From contig NZ_BATI01000046.1 in assembly GCF_000467105.1 (NCBI RefSeq), positions 1 through 34,284 on the forward strand: a stretch of 34,284 nt of DNA, written 5' to 3'. Below are positions 1 to 9,099 of this stretch, in pieces. Below the pieces are notes generated by a model. It did no database searches and had not been told where the DNA came from. It saw only the letters and a list, made by a program, of their open reading frames with translations. The position numbers were made by a program, and so were the translations under genes. Source of the stretch: Aquipseudomonas alcaligenes NBRC 14159. Its GTDB lineage: Bacteria; Pseudomonadota; Gammaproteobacteria; Pseudomonadales; Pseudomonadaceae. Position 1 is the stretch's first letter. Every line of letters starts with the position of its first letter.

Positions 1-205
1 AAACACTATCCCTACCCCCCAGATTGATGGCCTGGTCAACCTGATCACAGCGTTGAAGAGCGTTTTTGTGATCAAGCACTTCGGGGGGCATCGCGAATAT
101 CCGGGCCAGTTAAAAGACGGCAAAATCTGCCCCGGCAACATTGGCATGGAGCTCGTGCGTGCCATCCGCTCCAATACCGGCCTGATGTTTCCGCCTACCT
201 CATGA
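1..205 (+). CDS. N-acetylmuramoyl-L-alanine amidase-like protein, C-terminal fragment
   Basis: Only the 3' end is in the window: an open frame with codons starting at base 2 runs to a TGA at 203-205, giving about 67 residues. The stretch GGHREYPG followed by KICPGN resembles the end of T7-lysozyme/Amidase_2 domains, where a late His and a Cys bind the catalytic zinc and a Lys sits just before the Cys. Such enzymes cut the bond between muramic acid and L-alanine in peptidoglycan. The stop codon overlaps the ATG of the next gene (ATGA), so the two are probably co-translated. It faces the eCIS operon tail to tail. It could be a phage-derived endolysin, a cell-wall effector or a housekeeping amidase. 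The family call rests on this short motif only. Confidence 0.6.
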   Translation, partial: NTIPTPQIDGLVNLITALKSVFVIKHFGGHREYPGQLKDGKICPGNIGMELVRAIRSNTGLMFPPTS

Positions 206-489
206 AAAAATTGATCGCTATCGGCACTTTCAGCCTGCTGGCCGTGCTCTTCATCGGCTACTACGAATCCCTAGACGATGCAGAGGTAAGCAAAGTCTTC
301 TTCATCAAGAAGTCGCCCACTTTGCAGGTTAAGTTCAGGAACCTGTCCGCCAACGATGCTGACGACAAGCCGCTGGAAAAGCTGACTACCGAGCAACGTG
401 AGCAAGTGATCGACTACTGCAAGTACCGCCTCGGTATCGAAACCGATCTGAATACACAGGAGGAGCTAGAGGTCTGCAAGCAGCGGTGA
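202..489 (+). CDS. Small signal-anchored protein coupled to the amidase gene
   Basis: 95 residues. The N-terminus is MKKLIAIG followed by a hydrophobic stretch to about residue 21, which fits a signal peptide or a membrane anchor. The rest is charged and soluble-looking, with two cysteines near the end (DYCKY and EVCKQ) that could form a disulfide in the periplasm. I do not recognise the family. The start ATG overlaps the amidase stop by four bases and has no clear Shine-Dalgarno sequence, which suggests translational coupling. A cell-wall amidase followed directly by a small exported protein recalls effector-immunity pairs and also phage lysis genes; neither is shown by the sequence itself. 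Confidence 0.65.
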   Translation: MKKLIAIGTFSLLAVLFIGYYESLDDAEVSKVFFIKKSPTLQVKFRNLSANDADDKPLEKLTTEQREQVIDYCKYRLGIETDLNTQEELEVCKQR

Positions 490-557
490 TCGTCGCCAAA
501 GCTTCATACCCAGAGCTAGTAGGGCGGCTTCTTAAGGAACCACGAACGAGCACCTCC

Positions 558-1052
558 TCAAGCCTTCCGCAGATCGCCCTGTATCTGCTTCAGCGCCGCG
601 GCGAATTTCTGCTGGCGTTCCTCCAACTGCTTTTTGCGCTCAGCGTTGAGCGTGCCGATCTGCTTGGCCAGGTCACGCAGCGGCGGCTCTTTGGTGATCA
701 CCCGCTTGAGCTCGGGCTCGTTCAGCACGGAATCGGTCTTGGCCACGGCCTCCTGGGCCGCGGCGAAGCGCTGCGCCAGGTGTTTGCCGAAGGCCGCCAG
801 CTCGGCGTCGAGGTGTGCCGCCAGTTGGTCGTCCGGCCCGTCGCCAGCGCGTTTGGCCTTGGCGCGTAATTCTGGCAGGTCGGGCACCTTGAGCAGGGTG
901 CCGGCGCGCACGCTGGTGATCTGGTCCAGCTGCGGGTTTGCCTTGAGCAGGGCGTCCTCAACCTTCTCACGCTGGCGTGGGGTAAGGCGGGTGAACAGCT
1001 TGTCGGCCAGTTCGCCGAGGTTCTTTTCGCCGCGAAAGGTGGTGACGGCCAT
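558..1052 (-). CDS. Small LysM-like protein at the end of the eCIS operon
   Basis: 164 residues. Residues about 8-60 (ending around RAGTLLKVPDLPEL) have the shape of a LysM-like module: a helical first part, a NPQL turn, and a final strand after RAGT. The remainder is predicted mostly helical and rich in Ala, Glu, Lys and Gln. It is the last gene of the eCIS operon, 11 bases after the DUF6519 gene, with an AGGAG ribosome site 8 bases before its ATG. LysM-like modules in contractile systems often act as connectors, so a structural or assembly role is likely, but I cannot name an Afp/PVC counterpart. The C-terminal helices could also form a short coiled coil. Confidence 0.75.
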   Translation of the reverse strand: MAVTTFRGEKNLGELADKLFTRLTPRQREKVEDALLKANPQLDQITSVRAGTLLKVPDLPELRAKAKRAGDGPDDQLAAHLDAELAAFGKHLAQRFAAAQEAVAKTDSVLNEPELKRVITKEPPLRDLAKQIGTLNAERKKQLEERQQKFAAALKQIQGDLRKA

Positions 1053-1063
1053 GTCGTACGCTC

Positions 1064-4000
1064 CTAGAAGCCGATGAGGTTGGTCAGCCCCATGTCGAGG
1101 GGGATGGGAGCGCCATTGATGACGCGGATATTGCCGGTGCTGGTGTTACCCATGACGATGGCCTGCTTAACCTGTGGATCGGGGTGCAGATGCAGGGTGT
1201 CGTGGTCGCCCTGGCCGATCAGGCGGTTGTTGCTGGCATTCAGCGTGCGTGCCTGCAGGTCACCGGACTGCGCACCGTCATTGGCCGCGCCCTGGGTCTC
1301 ACAGCGGTTGCCGGCAAACAGGCAGTGCTCGAGGCCGGCGCACAGGCTGAGCGGCACATTGCTCAGCGGAGCGCGCAGGCGATTGTTCTGGATCGCCAGG
1401 TCGGCCGGCCTGCGGGCCACGGCGAAGGCTCGGTTGGCAGTGAGCAGGTAGGCGTTGTCCGGGGCGGCAACCAGGTAGCCGGTGCTGAAGTTGCCCGGAT
1501 TGCGCAGCGCCGTCGGAGCGATAAGAATGGCGCGCCAGATGGCGGGTTCCGGCTTCTGCTGCGGATCCTCGCCGACCCGGTCGACCTGGTTGCCCTCGAG
1601 CATGGCGCTGTCGAAGGGCGGCACTATCTGGATCGCCACCAGTTCTCCGCTGCTGCGGTCCGGGCCTATGCCGAAGAAACGGTTGTCCTCGACGCGCAAC
1701 TGGCCGACGGCCAGGGCGCGCAGCCCAGCAATAGCCGGCGAGAGCAGGGCGCCACGCGCCACCTCGGCGACCAGGTTGTCGCTGAAGTCGCCACGCGCCA
1801 CGCGCAGCAGCTGCACGGCGGCGAAGGCCTTGCCCTGGTCATTGGCCTGCAGGCCCAGGTTGCGACAGCGGTTGCCGTTCATGCTCAGGTGCTGCACCGC
1901 GCCATCTTCCCCCATCACCAGCGCGCCCAGACCGATGTCCTCGATCAGGTTGCCGTCGATGGCAGCATGCTCCAGCGGCTGCTGGAGGGCGATGGCATTG
2001 CCCTGCAGCCCACGCAGGCGGTTACCCTCGATGCGTGCATCGCGGATGCCCTCGGGGTCCAGGCCTTCCTCCAGAACTATGCCTTCGCCGCTACGTTCGC
2101 CACCGCTGATTTCGTTGTCGCGGATGCGCAAGCCGTCTACCCCGGCGCGTATGCCATCGCCCTGGGTGTAGATGACGTTGCCCTCGATGCTGAACGGTGA
2201 CCCCGGCAGCACGGCGCCGCTGGCTAACAGCGCCGGCTGGTTGCCGTTGATCATCAGGTTGCCGTCGATGCGGGTATTGCCGTAGTGCAGGCTGATGCCA
2301 TCCAGATTGACGGCTCGCTGGCTGCAGAAGAACAGATTGCGCGTTACCCGCAGCTCGGCGCTGAGCAGGTGTTCGCCGATACGCACGATGCCGCGCTCGG
2401 CCACCAGCGCGCAGTCGCTGATGCTGACGCCGAGCATATTGCCGCCCAGGCCGATGGCCGCGCTGGCGCCATCGCCAGTCGCCAGGCACAGCACGTTGAT
2501 GTGCTCGGCGCGCAGGTCGACCGTATTGCGTGCACGCAGCGCCGCCGTGGTGCTGGCGCTGGTGGCCGAGGCGACCAGGCTGAGGTTCTCCAAGGCCACG
2601 CCGTTGCTGGCGCTGATGTCGATAATGGCGCCGGGCGCGCTGCCGACCAGCAGCGTGGCCCAGCCCTGGCCGCGAAAGCGCAGCGAGTTGGCGCCCTCGA
2701 CCGCGAGCGGCTCACGGAGGTTGTAGGTGCCGATGCCCAGGCAGATGGTGCCTCCGACATCCTTGATCGAGTCGATGGCCTGCTGGAGGGTGGCGGCGCC
2801 GCTGTTGTGGCCCTCGGCGCTGACGCAGACGGTGCAGTCGCAGCCTTCGCCCTCGGCGATCGGCGGCCAGAGCACACGGCAGTCGGTCTCCTGGTCGGGG
2901 AAGTTGACCATAGCCAGGCGCGCGTAGTGGTGGTGGATGCCTAGCGGAGGCGCCTGGTTGAGCAGCTCGATGCTGGCGTCCACGGTGCGTGCGGCGAACA
3001 CCCAATGGTCGCCGCTCTTGAACTGGCCGCCAGCCGGCGCCAGGCCGAACTCCACCAGGATGCCGTGTTCGAGGAACAGGCGGGTGCCGGCCGCGGGAAT
3101 CTGGATATCGCCGGCCGCACCGGGGGCGTTGAGGTCCGCTACCTGGCTGCCGTTCTCGCGGCGCACCAGACCGGCCTGGTCCCAGCGCCGCACCCGGGTA
3201 TTGCGCGCCGGGTTGGTGACCTGCTGGGCGTTGGTGGGGAACATGCCGACGGGCAGTGCCAGGTCGAACTGCAGGGTCCGTGCGCCTTCGTCGACGCCGC
3301 CGGCCACGCGGATGCGGCGCAGCTCGCCGGGCAGGTTGTGCAGTTCGCGCCAGTCGTCGGTCACCTCCACCCAGTCGCCGTCGTGGAAGCGCAGCACATC
3401 GTCGCGGCCGATGCTCTCGACCGTGATGCGGTCGCGCGCCGGGTTGATGTGGCTGACCCGCGAGGCCACCGTAGCGTTGTCCCGCGACCACTTGAAAGTG
3501 GCGGTGCCGAGCACGCCGCCGCGGTGCACCTCGACCCGGTACAGCTGGTTCTCCAGGCCGCGATAGCCGGCGGCCGGCGGCACCTGGCAGGGATCGGGCT
3601 CGACGTTCGGCACTCCGGTGCTGGTGGAAAGGCGCGCCGCCGAGGGGGCGGTCAGGGCCAACCAGCCGGGTACGTCTTCATCCTCGGTGGCGCAGGTGCT
3701 GTTGCCGACATTGGCCAGCACCTTGACCTGCCATACCGTCTGCAAGCGGCCGGTGCTGTCCACGCCCACGGCCTTCTCGACCAGGTCGGGGGCCTGCACC
3801 GCCGTCACCTCGCGCTGCCAGACATCGACGTAGACCAGGTGCGGCCCACCCTGGGGCAGCGGCGGCGGGTTGGGGTAGTACGGCTGGCTGGCGTAGTTCA
3901 GCGGGTTGCTGCCGACCTGCTCGGCCAGGCGTGGCTCCCAGACGTTGGGCGCGGCACCGTGGTTCTCCGCCAGCAGACCGTCGACATAGATGCGTCCGAC

Positions 4001-4228
4001 GCCGATGCTGAAGCTGCCGCCGCCGGCCTCGATGCGGAAACCGTCCGGGGTGATGCGCGGCACCACGTTGCCGCCATAGGTATCCAGCGAGCTAGCCTGG
4101 ATCCGCCGCGCCAGCTGCGCTACCCACTCGTTCCAGTCGGCGTCCAGCTGGACCCGTCCCTGCTGCATGACGACGCCGAGGAAGTCGCGGCGGACGTCGA
4201 AGCGGATTCGACTCAGATCGAAACTCAT
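1064..4228 (-). CDS. DUF6519/right-handed beta-helix protein of the eCIS
   Basis: 1054 residues, the largest protein of the operon. The N-terminus (SFDLSRIRFD, then VMQQGRVQLDADWNEW) matches my memory of DUF6519 proteins found in phage-tail-like loci. Residues about 470-900 repeat short units such as IDGNLI, IEGNRL and MNGNRC, the pattern of a parallel right-handed beta-helix as in tail spikes and pectate-lyase folds. A CDCTVC motif lies near residue 465. By position at the baseplate end of the operon it may be a particle-associated spike, fibre or shell component that binds a target surface. No catalytic residues can be assigned by eye. The start has a GAGGGAG ribosome site. It is separated from the upstream tail gene by only 9 bases. 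Confidence 0.85.
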   Translation of the reverse strand: MSFDLSRIRFDVRRDFLGVVMQQGRVQLDADWNEWVAQLARRIQASSLDTYGGNVVPRITPDGFRIEAGGGSFSIGVGRIYVDGLLAENHGAAPNVWEPRLAEQVGSNPLNYASQPYYPNPPPLPQGGPHLVYVDVWQREVTAVQAPDLVEKAVGVDSTGRLQTVWQVKVLANVGNSTCATEDEDVPGWLALTAPSAARLSTSTGVPNVEPDPCQVPPAAGYRGLENQLYRVEVHRGGVLGTATFKWSRDNATVASRVSHINPARDRITVESIGRDDVLRFHDGDWVEVTDDWRELHNLPGELRRIRVAGGVDEGARTLQFDLALPVGMFPTNAQQVTNPARNTRVRRWDQAGLVRRENGSQVADLNAPGAAGDIQIPAAGTRLFLEHGILVEFGLAPAGGQFKSGDHWVFAARTVDASIELLNQAPPLGIHHHYARLAMVNFPDQETDCRVLWPPIAEGEGCDCTVCVSAEGHNSGAATLQQAIDSIKDVGGTICLGIGTYNLREPLAVEGANSLRFRGQGWATLLVGSAPGAIIDISASNGVALENLSLVASATSASTTAALRARNTVDLRAEHINVLCLATGDGASAAIGLGGNMLGVSISDCALVAERGIVRIGEHLLSAELRVTRNLFFCSQRAVNLDGISLHYGNTRIDGNLMINGNQPALLASGAVLPGSPFSIEGNVIYTQGDGIRAGVDGLRIRDNEISGGERSGEGIVLEEGLDPEGIRDARIEGNRLRGLQGNAIALQQPLEHAAIDGNLIEDIGLGALVMGEDGAVQHLSMNGNRCRNLGLQANDQGKAFAAVQLLRVARGDFSDNLVAEVARGALLSPAIAGLRALAVGQLRVEDNRFFGIGPDRSSGELVAIQIVPPFDSAMLEGNQVDRVGEDPQQKPEPAIWRAILIAPTALRNPGNFSTGYLVAAPDNAYLLTANRAFAVARRPADLAIQNNRLRAPLSNVPLSLCAGLEHCLFAGNRCETQGAANDGAQSGDLQARTLNASNNRLIGQGDHDTLHLHPDPQVKQAIVMGNTSTGNIRVINGAPIPLDMGLTNLIGF

Positions 4229-4237
4229 GATGCTCCC

Positions 4238-6316
4238 TCAGGATTCGTGGAAGATGCCGGCGCGCAAACCCACCCGCAGATATTCCGCGAGGCGGATGCG
4301 CAGGTTGGTGACCCGCTGCGCGCCGTACAGCTGGTGGAAGACGCCCATCTCGCTCTCGTCGTCGGCGCCCTGGAGAATTTCCGGAGGAGTGGACGAGGCC
4401 AACTGGCCGTAGGCCGGGGTGCCGTAGCGCAGCGAGGTGAACCGTGGCGCGATGTGCCGTGCGCTGCTGCTGGAATCCGGCTGGCAGCGATGGCGTCTGG
4501 GCACCCTGGAGTTGAATGGCAGCCAGCTGAAACGCACGCAGCCAACCTGCTTGCGCGCCGCGCGCACCGGCACCGCCCAGCTGTCGCCCTGAGCCAGGGC
4601 GGCGAACAGGATGCTGTTGGAGATAAGCCCCACCTCGGCGGTGTGCACCTTGCCAATCAGGGTGCAGGCGCTGAGCGACAGCACCGCGCCGGGCGAAGTA
4701 CCGTCGCCTGCGGCGAAGGCCACGCCGTCGCGGGCGGTGGCGTCGATCAGGCTGTCGCTGGCCGCCACCTGCGCGTGCTCATGGGCACGAATGGCGCCGA
4801 GCAGGCAGCGGTCGATCTGCACGGCCAGCCCCGGAATCTCCAGCACCAGGCTGGCCGCGTTCGGCTGCAGGGGCTGGCCGGCGGCATCCAGCGTGATGCC
4901 GGGCACCAGGGTGCAGTGGCTCAGTTCCAGGCGCGCCAGGGCATTGCCGGCCACGGCCGGCACCTGCAGCGCTGCGCCGGCGATCAGCAGGCCGTTGAGC
5001 AGGCAGGCGCTGTCCACCGCGCCGGCGATGCTCAGCCCGCTCAGCACCAGGGTCGGACGGCTGCCATTGCTGGCGCGGATCTCCACCGCGCCGTCGGCCA
5101 CCACCTGGATGTCCAGCGCCTCCTCGTAACGGCCGTTGTCGGTGATCTCCACGACGCCATCGCCGGCGATCTCGGTCAGTGCGGCGCTGATGCTCGGCTG
5201 ATCGTCCGGCACCCGCACCAGCGCGCGCCCGGCCGGCACCACGGGCAAGTCGGCCCCGCGTTCGTATTCGCCGCCACCGATGTCGGCGGAGAAGCCTTCG
5301 TGCCAGGTCAGCTGCACATCGGCCGGGTCCGGGGCATCGCCGGGCAGGGCGATGCGCCCCAGCAGCGGGTCGATGGCATAGGTGCCGTCGGCCGGCGGCG
5401 TGTGGGCCCAGCCGGCGCCGTCGTCGCCCAGATGGCAGATGCAGATCTGCTCACGTTCGATCGGCACGCCGTCGACCCACAGCCGCAGGCTCGGCGCCGG
5501 GTTGTCGAGCGCTGCCGTGGCGTTGGCACGCACACCGTAGTGGCGGGCCAGGTGTGCTTCGAGGCGCCGCCGCGATAGCGGCCAGGGCACGTTGTCCGGT
5601 TCGGCCAGGTGGCCGATGTCGTCCTCCACCTGTGGCTTGTTGTACAGCGCCAGGTCGTGGCCCAGCGGGCTGGCCCGGTAGCGCCGCGGCCCGGCGCGCA
5701 GGCAGGGGGCCTGGCTGCGCGGGTAGGCCTGGATGCGCCACAGGTGCAGGCCGACGTTGGGGATGTTGTGGCGACCGCGAGCGGATTCGATGCGGCGCAC
5801 GTCGACGCTGCGCTGGGCCGTCTCGAACGCCGTGCCGAGCCACTCCAGGGCCTGGCCCTGGCGCAAGTCCGGCGTCTGCAGGGCATGCAGGCGGGGATGG
5901 TTCATGTACTGGGTGGCGCACAGGCGCTGGAAGTACTCCACGGCGCGGGCGTCCCAGCCGGTCACGTCGCGCGCCAGCTGCTCCAGCACGGTGGCCGTGC
6001 CCTTGCGCCGACGCAGGGCGATGGTGTGGGCGACCTCGGCGCGCGGGCTGGCGATGCCGGGCACGCTCTGGTGCAGGCTCTGGTAGCCGATCAGGTCGCC
6101 GATATAGGGCACCACCCAGTCGGCGCAGGTCTCGATGAACAGGTCGTCGTGCAGCTGCTCCAGTCCTTCCTCGGCCACGCCCAGCTGCTCGGCCAGCAGC
6201 GCCACCAACTCCTCCAGCGGGCCGCGGGCCAGGCCCTCGGCCTGCGCCAGTTCGGCGTCGCGGACACGGTGGATGGCCGGCAGCAAGGCGAACAGGGATT
6301 GCGCGTCCAGGCTCAT
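4238..6316 (-). CDS. eCIS baseplate protein, phage tail protein I type
   Basis: 692 residues. The N-terminal 150 residues (LFALLPAIHRVRD, then WVVPYIGDLIGY and RRKGTATVLEQLARDVTGW) follow the phage tail protein I/gpI pattern seen in baseplate proteins of headless contractile systems. The middle has beta-rich stretches (VVEITDNGRYEE, IRASNGSRPTLVL). The C-terminus contains ADDESEMGVFHQLY and NLRIRLAEYLRVGL, a pattern that recurs in eCIS tail proteins of this type. It should sit at the outer baseplate next to the two J-type proteins. Its ATG overlaps the stop of the upstream J-type gene by four bases. The Afp equivalent is uncertain because Afp12-like and fibre-attachment roles are mixed in this lineage. 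Confidence 0.85.
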   Translation of the reverse strand: MSLDAQSLFALLPAIHRVRDAELAQAEGLARGPLEELVALLAEQLGVAEEGLEQLHDDLFIETCADWVVPYIGDLIGYQSLHQSVPGIASPRAEVAHTIALRRRKGTATVLEQLARDVTGWDARAVEYFQRLCATQYMNHPRLHALQTPDLRQGQALEWLGTAFETAQRSVDVRRIESARGRHNIPNVGLHLWRIQAYPRSQAPCLRAGPRRYRASPLGHDLALYNKPQVEDDIGHLAEPDNVPWPLSRRRLEAHLARHYGVRANATAALDNPAPSLRLWVDGVPIEREQICICHLGDDGAGWAHTPPADGTYAIDPLLGRIALPGDAPDPADVQLTWHEGFSADIGGGEYERGADLPVVPAGRALVRVPDDQPSISAALTEIAGDGVVEITDNGRYEEALDIQVVADGAVEIRASNGSRPTLVLSGLSIAGAVDSACLLNGLLIAGAALQVPAVAGNALARLELSHCTLVPGITLDAAGQPLQPNAASLVLEIPGLAVQIDRCLLGAIRAHEHAQVAASDSLIDATARDGVAFAAGDGTSPGAVLSLSACTLIGKVHTAEVGLISNSILFAALAQGDSWAVPVRAARKQVGCVRFSWLPFNSRVPRRHRCQPDSSSSARHIAPRFTSLRYGTPAYGQLASSTPPEILQGADDESEMGVFHQLYGAQRVTNLRIRLAEYLRVGLRAGIFHES

Positions 6317-9099
6317 GGCAGCACCTCCAGCTCGACGGGCGCGGCGGCCAGGGTCAGCAGCTCGGCGGGCTGCGGCAGGCCGCTGGGCGAGGCCACCGGC
6401 AGCGCCGCATACAGGCGCGGCACCAGGCCCGGTGGCTGGCCCTGGCGATACAGGCGGGTGATCTGCACCGCCTGCACCCCGGCGATGCGGTGCGCTACGG
6501 CGGCCAGCTCGTCCACCGAGACGGTCTGGCCGAAGTCGCGACGGGCGAAGCCGAAGTGCTCGCGCAGGCCGGCCTCGACCTGTTGCAGCACCACTTCAGC
6601 GTCGTACTCCGCCAGCACCTTGACCGCCAGGCGGCAGCGGAAGCGCGCATCGACGTAGCTGAGCAGGCGCAGCGGCATCAGCGGGTCGCCATAGGCCAGC
6701 AGGGCGCCGAGCAGGGCGGCGTGGGTGGCTTCGCCCTGGTTCACCGGCGCGCCGGCGACCCCGGCCAGAGTGAGGAACACGCCGCGCGCCGGGCCGCTGG
6801 GAATCCACAGCGCATGGGCCTTGTCGATGCCGGCGAAGGCGCGGGCGAAATTGGCGTAGTCGGTGATGGACACGGCGCGGTCCAGGGTCAGCACCGTCAG
6901 CGGCGCGTTACCGCGCGCCTGCTCCAGACTTTCGGCATCCTCACCACCAGTGGCCGGCACCGGGTTGAGCACTTCGCCAACGCCCAGCGGACGTGACAGC
7001 AGGGTGGTGAGCTTGCCGGCGGCCAGGTTGCCGGCGCCGCCCAGGCCCTTGCGGTAGCGCGCGCGCAAATTGCTGTGGCCGCTGGGCAGGCGCGCGCCCT
7101 CGCGGCCGTCGCCGAACTGCAGGCTGGCGAGGCCGGCCTCGTCCTGGCTGGTCTCGTAGCTGCGTGCGTTGGCCGGAGCACCATAGAGGGTGGGCAGCTC
7201 GCTCCACAGCACGTCGTTGACCCGCAGCTCCAGGCTGGAGACGCGCCCGCTCGGCTTGCTGGCGCTGGTGTAGGTGAGCGGCGCCTGGTTGAGCTGGAAG
7301 CGCTGGTTGGCCAGGGCTGCGTTGCCGTCGCCGAGTATCGCCTCCACCGTTTCGCCGTGGCTGGCCGGGGCGACGTTGCCGTTGATGCGCAGCGTGGCAC
7401 GCTCGTAGACATGCTCCAGCGCCGCGCCGAGCTTGAGGCTGGTGTGGTCGCGGTCGTGGCTCAGCGCATCCTCGCCGTCGGCGATGAAGGCGATCTGGCG
7501 CACCAGGGGGTCGTTCTTCTGCCCGGGCGCCAGGCGCAGCTGGTTGCCCTTGGCCTGCAGCAGGCCGCTGCGGCCGTCGCGGTCGAGCAGGTACAGGCGC
7601 AGGGTGACCGAGGCATTGCCGAGCAGCCCGGCGAACTCCTCGGCGCCGAGCGCCACCGGCGTGCTGCCGAACAGGCGCTCGGCCGGGGCCAACATGAACA
7701 ACTGGTCGCCATGCTCCAGGGCCAGGCTGCCGCCCTCGTCGAGCTGCAGGGCCAGGCCGCTGGCCTGCAGGGTGATGCGCTGGCGCCGGCCGCTCAGGGC
7801 CAGAGGCTGGCCGGGCTGCAGGCCGTCGACGCGCAGGTCGAGGTCGAGCAGGTCGCCATACACCGGGTGGAACAGCGGCGTGGCGCGGGTCGTCAGCGCC
7901 TCGCTCTGTGCCAGCACCAGGGTCTGGCGCAGCGGGAACAGGCTCGCGCTGAGGTTCTCGTCGGTGTCCGGGGTGAGGCGGGTGACCTTGCCAGACAGGG
8001 CGAAGGCGCTGCGGCTGCGGTGGATCACCCGCATCGCGCGGAACAGCTCGACATAGCCCGGCAGATCGGCGCTGCCATAGGCGGGGTCGTTGGAGACCAG
8101 GGCGAACCAGCTGCCGGCGACGATCTTGGCATTGTCGGTGTCCAGGTCGATGGCCGTCGGGCTGATGACGAAGTTCTTCCAGCGCCAGTCGGTGGCGGTG
8201 CCCTTGTCGATCTGATGGCCGATCTGGATGTTGTCCTCGCCGAGCAGGTTGGGGTCGGGCGCGTTGTGGCCGAACAACGCGGTGCGCTGGCGCAGGGCGA
8301 ATACCTTGGCCCCCGCGCCGCTCGGGTTCATCGCAGGGAAGCCGCTGCCCAGCGGGTGGTTCCAGGACAGGCGGGTGCGGCCGTTGTCATTGTCCGGCTC
8401 GACCCGGGCCAGCACGCGCACGTCCCAGCGCTCGCTGCCGGGGTCCTGCTCGCGTTCGGCGCCGACGATGAGGATGGCGTCGCCGGGCTGCAACTGGGTG
8501 GCGAGGCCATCCAGCCACAGTTCGGTGTCGCCCTTGCGCGGCCGCCAGGCACGGCTGGCCAGGGCTGGCATGGCATTCCACTCGGCCCGCGCCGGCGCCG
8601 CAGCGACGGTCTCGAAGGTCTGCGCCTGCTCGCCCTGGCCCGGCACGCTCTGCACCTTGGTGCCGACCGGGATGACGATGGGCTCCACCGGCAGGCCTGG
8701 CGCGCTCTGCAGGGTGAAGGCCAGGTGGGTGGAGGCGGCTACGCCAGGCGCCGGGCGATAGCCGATCAGACGCGCCATCTGGCGTACCGAGAACTGCTCG
8801 GTGGCGGTGCGCAGGTAATGCTCCTGGGCATAGCGCTCGGTGTAGAAGCCGAGCACGTCCAGGCTGCAGGCCAGGGCGTCGCCCAGGGCCAGGGTGAAGT
8901 CGCTGCTCTCACGGCTGGTGAGGGCGGCCAGGGCCGGGTATTCGGCGCTGGACAGGCGCGCGCGCAGGCTGTCGAGGAAGTCCGCGTGGCGGCCGATGCG
9001 GTAGTCGATGACCGGCAGGCCGGGCGGGTTGGCGATGCGCCGCGGGGTGTCGGCGTCGACGCCGGCGCAGCAGTCGCAATCGGGTTGGCGGGCCATCAC
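6313..9099 (-). CDS. Second baseplate J-type protein of the eCIS (Afp12-like position)
   Basis: 928 residues. It begins with a Cys cluster (CDCCAG) followed by RIANPPGLPVIDYRIGRHADF, the usual opening of 'putative baseplate assembly protein' families in eCIS loci. The C-terminal third has the baseplate J-like signature around residue 740 (AVSITDYANFARAFAGI), comparable to the TPEDYE-type motif of gpJ/gp6. It should build the wedge ring of the baseplate with the neighbouring J-type protein. It is longer than its partner because of an expanded beta-rich central part. Four-base overlaps join it to both neighbours. The match is to the family pattern, not to an alignment. Confidence 0.88.
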   Translation of the reverse strand: MMARQPDCDCCAGVDADTPRRIANPPGLPVIDYRIGRHADFLDSLRARLSSAEYPALAALTSRESSDFTLALGDALACSLDVLGFYTERYAQEHYLRTATEQFSVRQMARLIGYRPAPGVAASTHLAFTLQSAPGLPVEPIVIPVGTKVQSVPGQGEQAQTFETVAAAPARAEWNAMPALASRAWRPRKGDTELWLDGLATQLQPGDAILIVGAEREQDPGSERWDVRVLARVEPDNDNGRTRLSWNHPLGSGFPAMNPSGAGAKVFALRQRTALFGHNAPDPNLLGEDNIQIGHQIDKGTATDWRWKNFVISPTAIDLDTDNAKIVAGSWFALVSNDPAYGSADLPGYVELFRAMRVIHRSRSAFALSGKVTRLTPDTDENLSASLFPLRQTLVLAQSEALTTRATPLFHPVYGDLLDLDLRVDGLQPGQPLALSGRRQRITLQASGLALQLDEGGSLALEHGDQLFMLAPAERLFGSTPVALGAEEFAGLLGNASVTLRLYLLDRDGRSGLLQAKGNQLRLAPGQKNDPLVRQIAFIADGEDALSHDRDHTSLKLGAALEHVYERATLRINGNVAPASHGETVEAILGDGNAALANQRFQLNQAPLTYTSASKPSGRVSSLELRVNDVLWSELPTLYGAPANARSYETSQDEAGLASLQFGDGREGARLPSGHSNLRARYRKGLGGAGNLAAGKLTTLLSRPLGVGEVLNPVPATGGEDAESLEQARGNAPLTVLTLDRAVSITDYANFARAFAGIDKAHALWIPSGPARGVFLTLAGVAGAPVNQGEATHAALLGALLAYGDPLMPLRLLSYVDARFRCRLAVKVLAEYDAEVVLQQVEAGLREHFGFARRDFGQTVSVDELAAVAHRIAGVQAVQITRLYRQGQPPGLVPRLYAALPVASPSGLPQPAELLTLAAAPVELEVLP

